A stretch of 64,000 nucleotides of DNA from UBA2336 sp031395485 (GTDB lineage: Bacteria; Bacteroidota; Bacteroidia; Cytophagales; Cyclobacteriaceae). Positions 61,367-64,000 of the stretch are shown in pieces. The notes beneath the pieces were generated by a model, which did not search any database, was not told the DNA's origin, and saw nothing but the letters and a program-made list of their open reading frames with translations. Location of the stretch: contig JANNUS010000002.1 of the NCBI GenBank assembly GCA_031395485.1, forward strand, positions 61,504 to 125,503. The letters run 5' to 3'. How positions within the stretch are numbered: the first letter of the stretch is position 1; each line of letters begins with the position of its first letter. Position numbers and translations under genes: made by a program.

Positions 61367-61447
61367 AAGATGATGCAACACAAGCATTCCAGTATTAGAG
61401 CCTACTACTTTAAATGTTACCAATTAATGATTTACACCACTAAATAC

Positions 61448-63670
61448 ATGAAACCAACCGCTTTGCTCTTTGTAGTTAGTATTGCCATAGCATCTTGCAA
61501 CACAGCGCCTGATAAAAAGGAAAGTTCAATAAATAACAAAGTAGATTCTATCCTCAGTCTGATGACACTCGAGGAAAAAGTGGGGCAACTCACATTGTAT
61601 ACCAGCGATTACGATGTTACCGGGCCACATATTCGTGCAGGTTATAAAGAAGACCTGAAAGCCGGCAAGGTAGGTGCCATCTTCAATGCCCTCGGAGCAA
61701 ACTATACACGAACACTACAGGAAATTGCAGTAAAAGAAACTCGCCTTGGTATTCCGTTGATGTTCGGATATGATGTGGTTCATGGATACAAAACAATCTT
61801 TCCAATTCCGTTAGGAGAAACAGCAAGCTGGGACTTAAATGCTATGGAGAAATCTGCACGCATTGCAGCGGAAGAATCTGCATCGGAAGGAATTCATTGG
61901 ACATTCGCACCCATGGTGGATATTGCACGCGACCCTCGTTGGGGTAGAATTTCCGAAGGAGCAGGTGAAGATCCCTATCTCGGTACACAGGTTGCGAAGG
62001 CAAGAGTAAAAGGATTTCAGGGTGACCTGAATTCTCCCAGCAACGTATTAGCCTGCGTAAAGCACTATGCTGCTTACGGTGCACCTCAGGCTGGAAGAGA
62101 TTATCACACGGTGGATATGTCGGAGCGAATGTTGCGAGAAGTATTTCTTCCCCCCTATAAAGCTGCCATTGATGCCGGAGCCAAAACGGTAATGACTTCG
62201 TTTAATGAGCTAGATGGTGTGCCCGTATCCGGTAGTAGTTTTTTACTGACTGACATCCTCCGGAATGAATGGGGCTTCAACGGTTTTGTTGTTACCGACT
62301 ATACTTCCATTATGGAAATGATCTATCATGGGGTGGCTGATGATACCGCCTCTGCTGCTGCATTGGCCATCAATGCAGGTGTAGACATGGATATGCAAGC
62401 TGGATTTTTTCAAGAGGCTCTGCCAGAGTTAGTGAAAAAAGGAATTGTAAAAGAAGAGACAATCAATGATGCTGTCCGCAGAATTTTAAAGAGAAAATTT
62501 GAACTTGGCTTATTTAAAGACCCCTATCGCTATTGCAATAGTGAGCGTGAAAAAGAAACGATAATGAAGCCTGAGTTTCTGGCGGCTTCGCGTGATATAG
62601 CGAAACGCTCCATTGTCTTATTAAAGAACAGTGCTAATACTCTCCCGCTTTCAAAAGAAATTAAAAAACTTGCAGTGATAGGTCCGCTGGCTGATTCAAA
62701 AAAAGAATTGCTTGGCTCATGGTCGGCACAGGGCGATGCTATGAAGTGTATCAATGTGCTGGAAGGAATCAAAGCAAAAGTATCACCCGGTACTCAAATA
62801 CTTTTTGCGCATGGCAGCAATATTAATGATGATACAACAAAATATTTTGCCGAAGCCATCCGTATAGCAAAACAAGCCGATGTTGTTATACTCGCAATAG
62901 GAGAAGCTGGATGGATGAGCGGTGAAGCTTCTAGCCGCTCGGAAATTGATCTGCCAGGTGTTCAACAGCAATTAGCTAATGAAATTATGAAAACAGGAAA
63001 ACCGGTTATTATTGTATTGATGAATGGCCGCCCGCTTGCCATTGCCGAACTGGATGAGAAGGCTGATGCTATTCTTGAGACCTGGTTTTTGGGCACACAG
63101 GCTGGCCATGCTATTGCCGATGTTCTTTTTGGCGACTACAATCCTTCTGGCAAACTTCCAGTAACATTCCCGCGCTCGCTCGGTCAGGTTCCTATTTTCT
63201 ACAGCATGAAAAATACAGGCCGTCCGATGGAGGTAGATCCCTATAATAAATACACTTCTAAATACCTTGACGAATCCAATTATCCGCTTTACCCTTTTGG
63301 GTATGGATTAAGTTACTCCAACTTTTCCTATGGAGATGTTACCTTGGATAAAAATACTCTTACGGTAAACGACAGTATTACGTTACGCTGTACGATAACC
63401 AATACCAGCTCCATTGCCGGAGAAGAAGTAGTTCAATTGTATGTTCGTGACATGATAGGGAGTGTAACGCGGCCGGTAAAAGAATTAAAAGGCTTTGAGA
63501 AAATTATGATTCAATCAGGTGAAAGCAGGGAAGTGAAATTTTTATTAAAAAATTCTGACCTTTCTTTCTATAGAAAAGATATGACCTTCGGTAGCGAGCC
63601 TGGGGAATTTGTTGTGTATATAGGCGGAAATTCGCGAGATGTGAAGTCCGCTAAGTTTAATTTACGCTAA
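61448..63670 (+). CDS. GH3 beta-glucosidase
   Basis: 740 aa from the chosen start. I use ATG 61,448, which gives a lipoprotein signal peptide (KPTALLFVVSIAIASC); the ORF extends back to 61,370 but that adds a poor leader. The GH3 TIM barrel contains FGYDVVHGYKTIFPIPLG, WTFAPMVDIARDPRWGRISEG and KHYAAYGAPQAGRDY. The nucleophile is Asp284 in GFVVTDYTS. The alpha/beta sandwich domain (about 375-590) and a C-terminal FnIII-like domain (GEEVVQLYVRD to FVVYIGGNS) complete a BglX-like layout. Its likely role is to release glucose from the oligosaccharides made by the GH144-type enzyme, in the periplasm. Specificity for beta-1,2 bonds is inferred from context. Confidence 0.94.
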   Translation: MKPTALLFVVSIAIASCNTAPDKKESSINNKVDSILSLMTLEEKVGQLTLYTSDYDVTGPHIRAGYKEDLKAGKVGAIFNALGANYTRTLQEIAVKETRLGIPLMFGYDVVHGYKTIFPIPLGETASWDLNAMEKSARIAAEESASEGIHWTFAPMVDIARDPRWGRISEGAGEDPYLGTQVAKARVKGFQGDLNSPSNVLACVKHYAAYGAPQAGRDYHTVDMSERMLREVFLPPYKAAIDAGAKTVMTSFNELDGVPVSGSSFLLTDILRNEWGFNGFVVTDYTSIMEMIYHGVADDTASAAALAINAGVDMDMQAGFFQEALPELVKKGIVKEETINDAVRRILKRKFELGLFKDPYRYCNSEREKETIMKPEFLAASRDIAKRSIVLLKNSANTLPLSKEIKKLAVIGPLADSKKELLGSWSAQGDAMKCINVLEGIKAKVSPGTQILFAHGSNINDDTTKYFAEAIRIAKQADVVILAIGEAGWMSGEASSRSEIDLPGVQQQLANEIMKTGKPVIIVLMNGRPLAIAELDEKADAILETWFLGTQAGHAIADVLFGDYNPSGKLPVTFPRSLGQVPIFYSMKNTGRPMEVDPYNKYTSKYLDESNYPLYPFGYGLSYSNFSYGDVTLDKNTLTVNDSITLRCTITNTSSIAGEEVVQLYVRDMIGSVTRPVKELKGFEKIMIQSGESREVKFLLKNSDLSFYRKDMTFGSEPGEFVVYIGGNSRDVKSAKFNLR

Positions 63671-63795
63671 CGATATAGCTGCTTTAATTGGTGGTAGCTT
63701 AGCGCAAAAGCACATCACTAGCAATTGATTATCGTTGTGAATTAAAAATCAAATCCTTAACATTGCAGCCTCTTTTACTTATTTGTTAAAAGGAA
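63671..63795. other. Gene-free stretch between GH3 gene and tandem repeat
   Basis: No ORF, RNA gene or clear hairpin is seen here. The sequence is AT-rich. The gene-free stretch continues as the tandem repeat to the window edge. Confidence 0.6.
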
Positions 63796-64000
63796 CCCAT
63801 AGCTCTCCCGATAGCTATCGGGAGGGTTAGAGCACTTGTAATTTCGGACCCATAGCTCTCCCGATAGCTATCGGGAGGTTAGAGCACTTGTAATTTCGGG
63901 CCCATAGCTCTCCCGATAGCTATCGGGAGGTTAGAGCACTTGTAATTTCGGGCCCATAGCTCTCCCGATAGCTATCGGGAGGTTAGAGCACTTGTAATTT
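63796..64000. repeat. 52-bp tandem repeat with a 20-bp palindrome, running off the window
   Basis: Four near-identical units start at 63,796, 63,849, 63,901 and 63,953. Unit lengths are 53, 52 and 52 bp, and the last is cut by the window edge at 48 bp. Each begins CCCATAGCT and ends TTGTAATTTCGG. The core CTCCCGATAGCTATCGGGAG is a perfect 20-bp palindrome, flanked by GCTCT and AGAGC that extend the hairpin. The first unit has one extra G, and the junction base is A or G. It lies beyond the GH3 gene. Confidence 0.92.

Noticed and set aside
63796..64000. Tandem palindromic repeats as a CRISPR array
   Set aside because: The units are contiguous and nearly identical, with no variable spacers, and there are no cas genes in the window.

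Overview
The window looks like a chromosomal segment of a Bacteroidota bacterium, most likely of the order Cytophagales. The evidence is a giant SprB-like adhesin with a PorP/SprF partner, several proteins with type IX secretion (T9SS) C-terminal sorting signals, a SusC/SusD pair, Bacteroidota-type promoters (TAnnTTTG at -7) and AT-rich DNA. The family and genus cannot be fixed from the sequence alone. No tRNA, rRNA, CRISPR array, prophage or complete insertion sequence was seen.

Region 1 (1-11,930, minus strand) holds a 3,605-residue cell-surface protein with 12 SprB-type repeats and a gliding-motility C-terminal domain, followed by its PorP/SprF-like outer-membrane partner. Region 2 (12,117-20,850) is a housekeeping block: pyrG-yidC, parA-parB-DUF5683, dapB, lepB and a convergent ung. 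Region 3 (20,925-31,213) carries apaG, a methyltransferase, a membrane-anchored coiled-coil protein, a VOC-fold protein, the rpsF-rpsR-rplI operon, a GSCFA protein, a YyaL/DUF255 protein and priA. Region 4 (31,342-36,613, minus strand) is surE-DUF1287, then dnaG-ribBA-hypothetical. The primase of this block has lost all four zinc ligands of its zinc-binding domain. Region 5 (36,841-46,377) holds mrp-nifU-like, an M43 metalloprotease, ddl-PASTA-T9SS protein, an M50 protease and a HAD phosphatase.

Region 6 (46,378-63,670) is a carbohydrate-utilisation region. A GH97 alpha-glucosidase-type enzyme and a GH43/discoidin/FnIII protein lie on the minus strand. The plus strand carries a Glycoamylase-fold lipoprotein, an unusual membrane regulator, SusC, SusD, a LamG lipoprotein, a GH144-type lipoprotein and a GH3 beta-glucosidase. 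The GH144 plus GH3 pairing suggests a beta-1,2-glucan (sophoro-oligosaccharide) locus.

The most unusual object is the regulator at 51,898-53,781. It joins a 7TMR-DISM membrane sensor, through a coiled coil, to a four-cysteine zinc ribbon plus helix-turn-helix that resembles the N-terminal DNA-binding part of IS1595-type transposases, without any transposase catalytic domain. It sits just upstream of susC, and the intervening 255 bp contain an 11-bp perfect inverted repeat and a pair of long direct repeats that could be its operators. This would be a membrane-bound one-component PUL regulator built from a domesticated transposase DNA-binding module.

Three copies of a ~100-115 bp intergenic element with CGTCA(T/C)TTCGCA-type ends are scattered in the window. 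The right edge runs into a 52-bp tandem array whose unit contains a perfect 20-bp palindrome.
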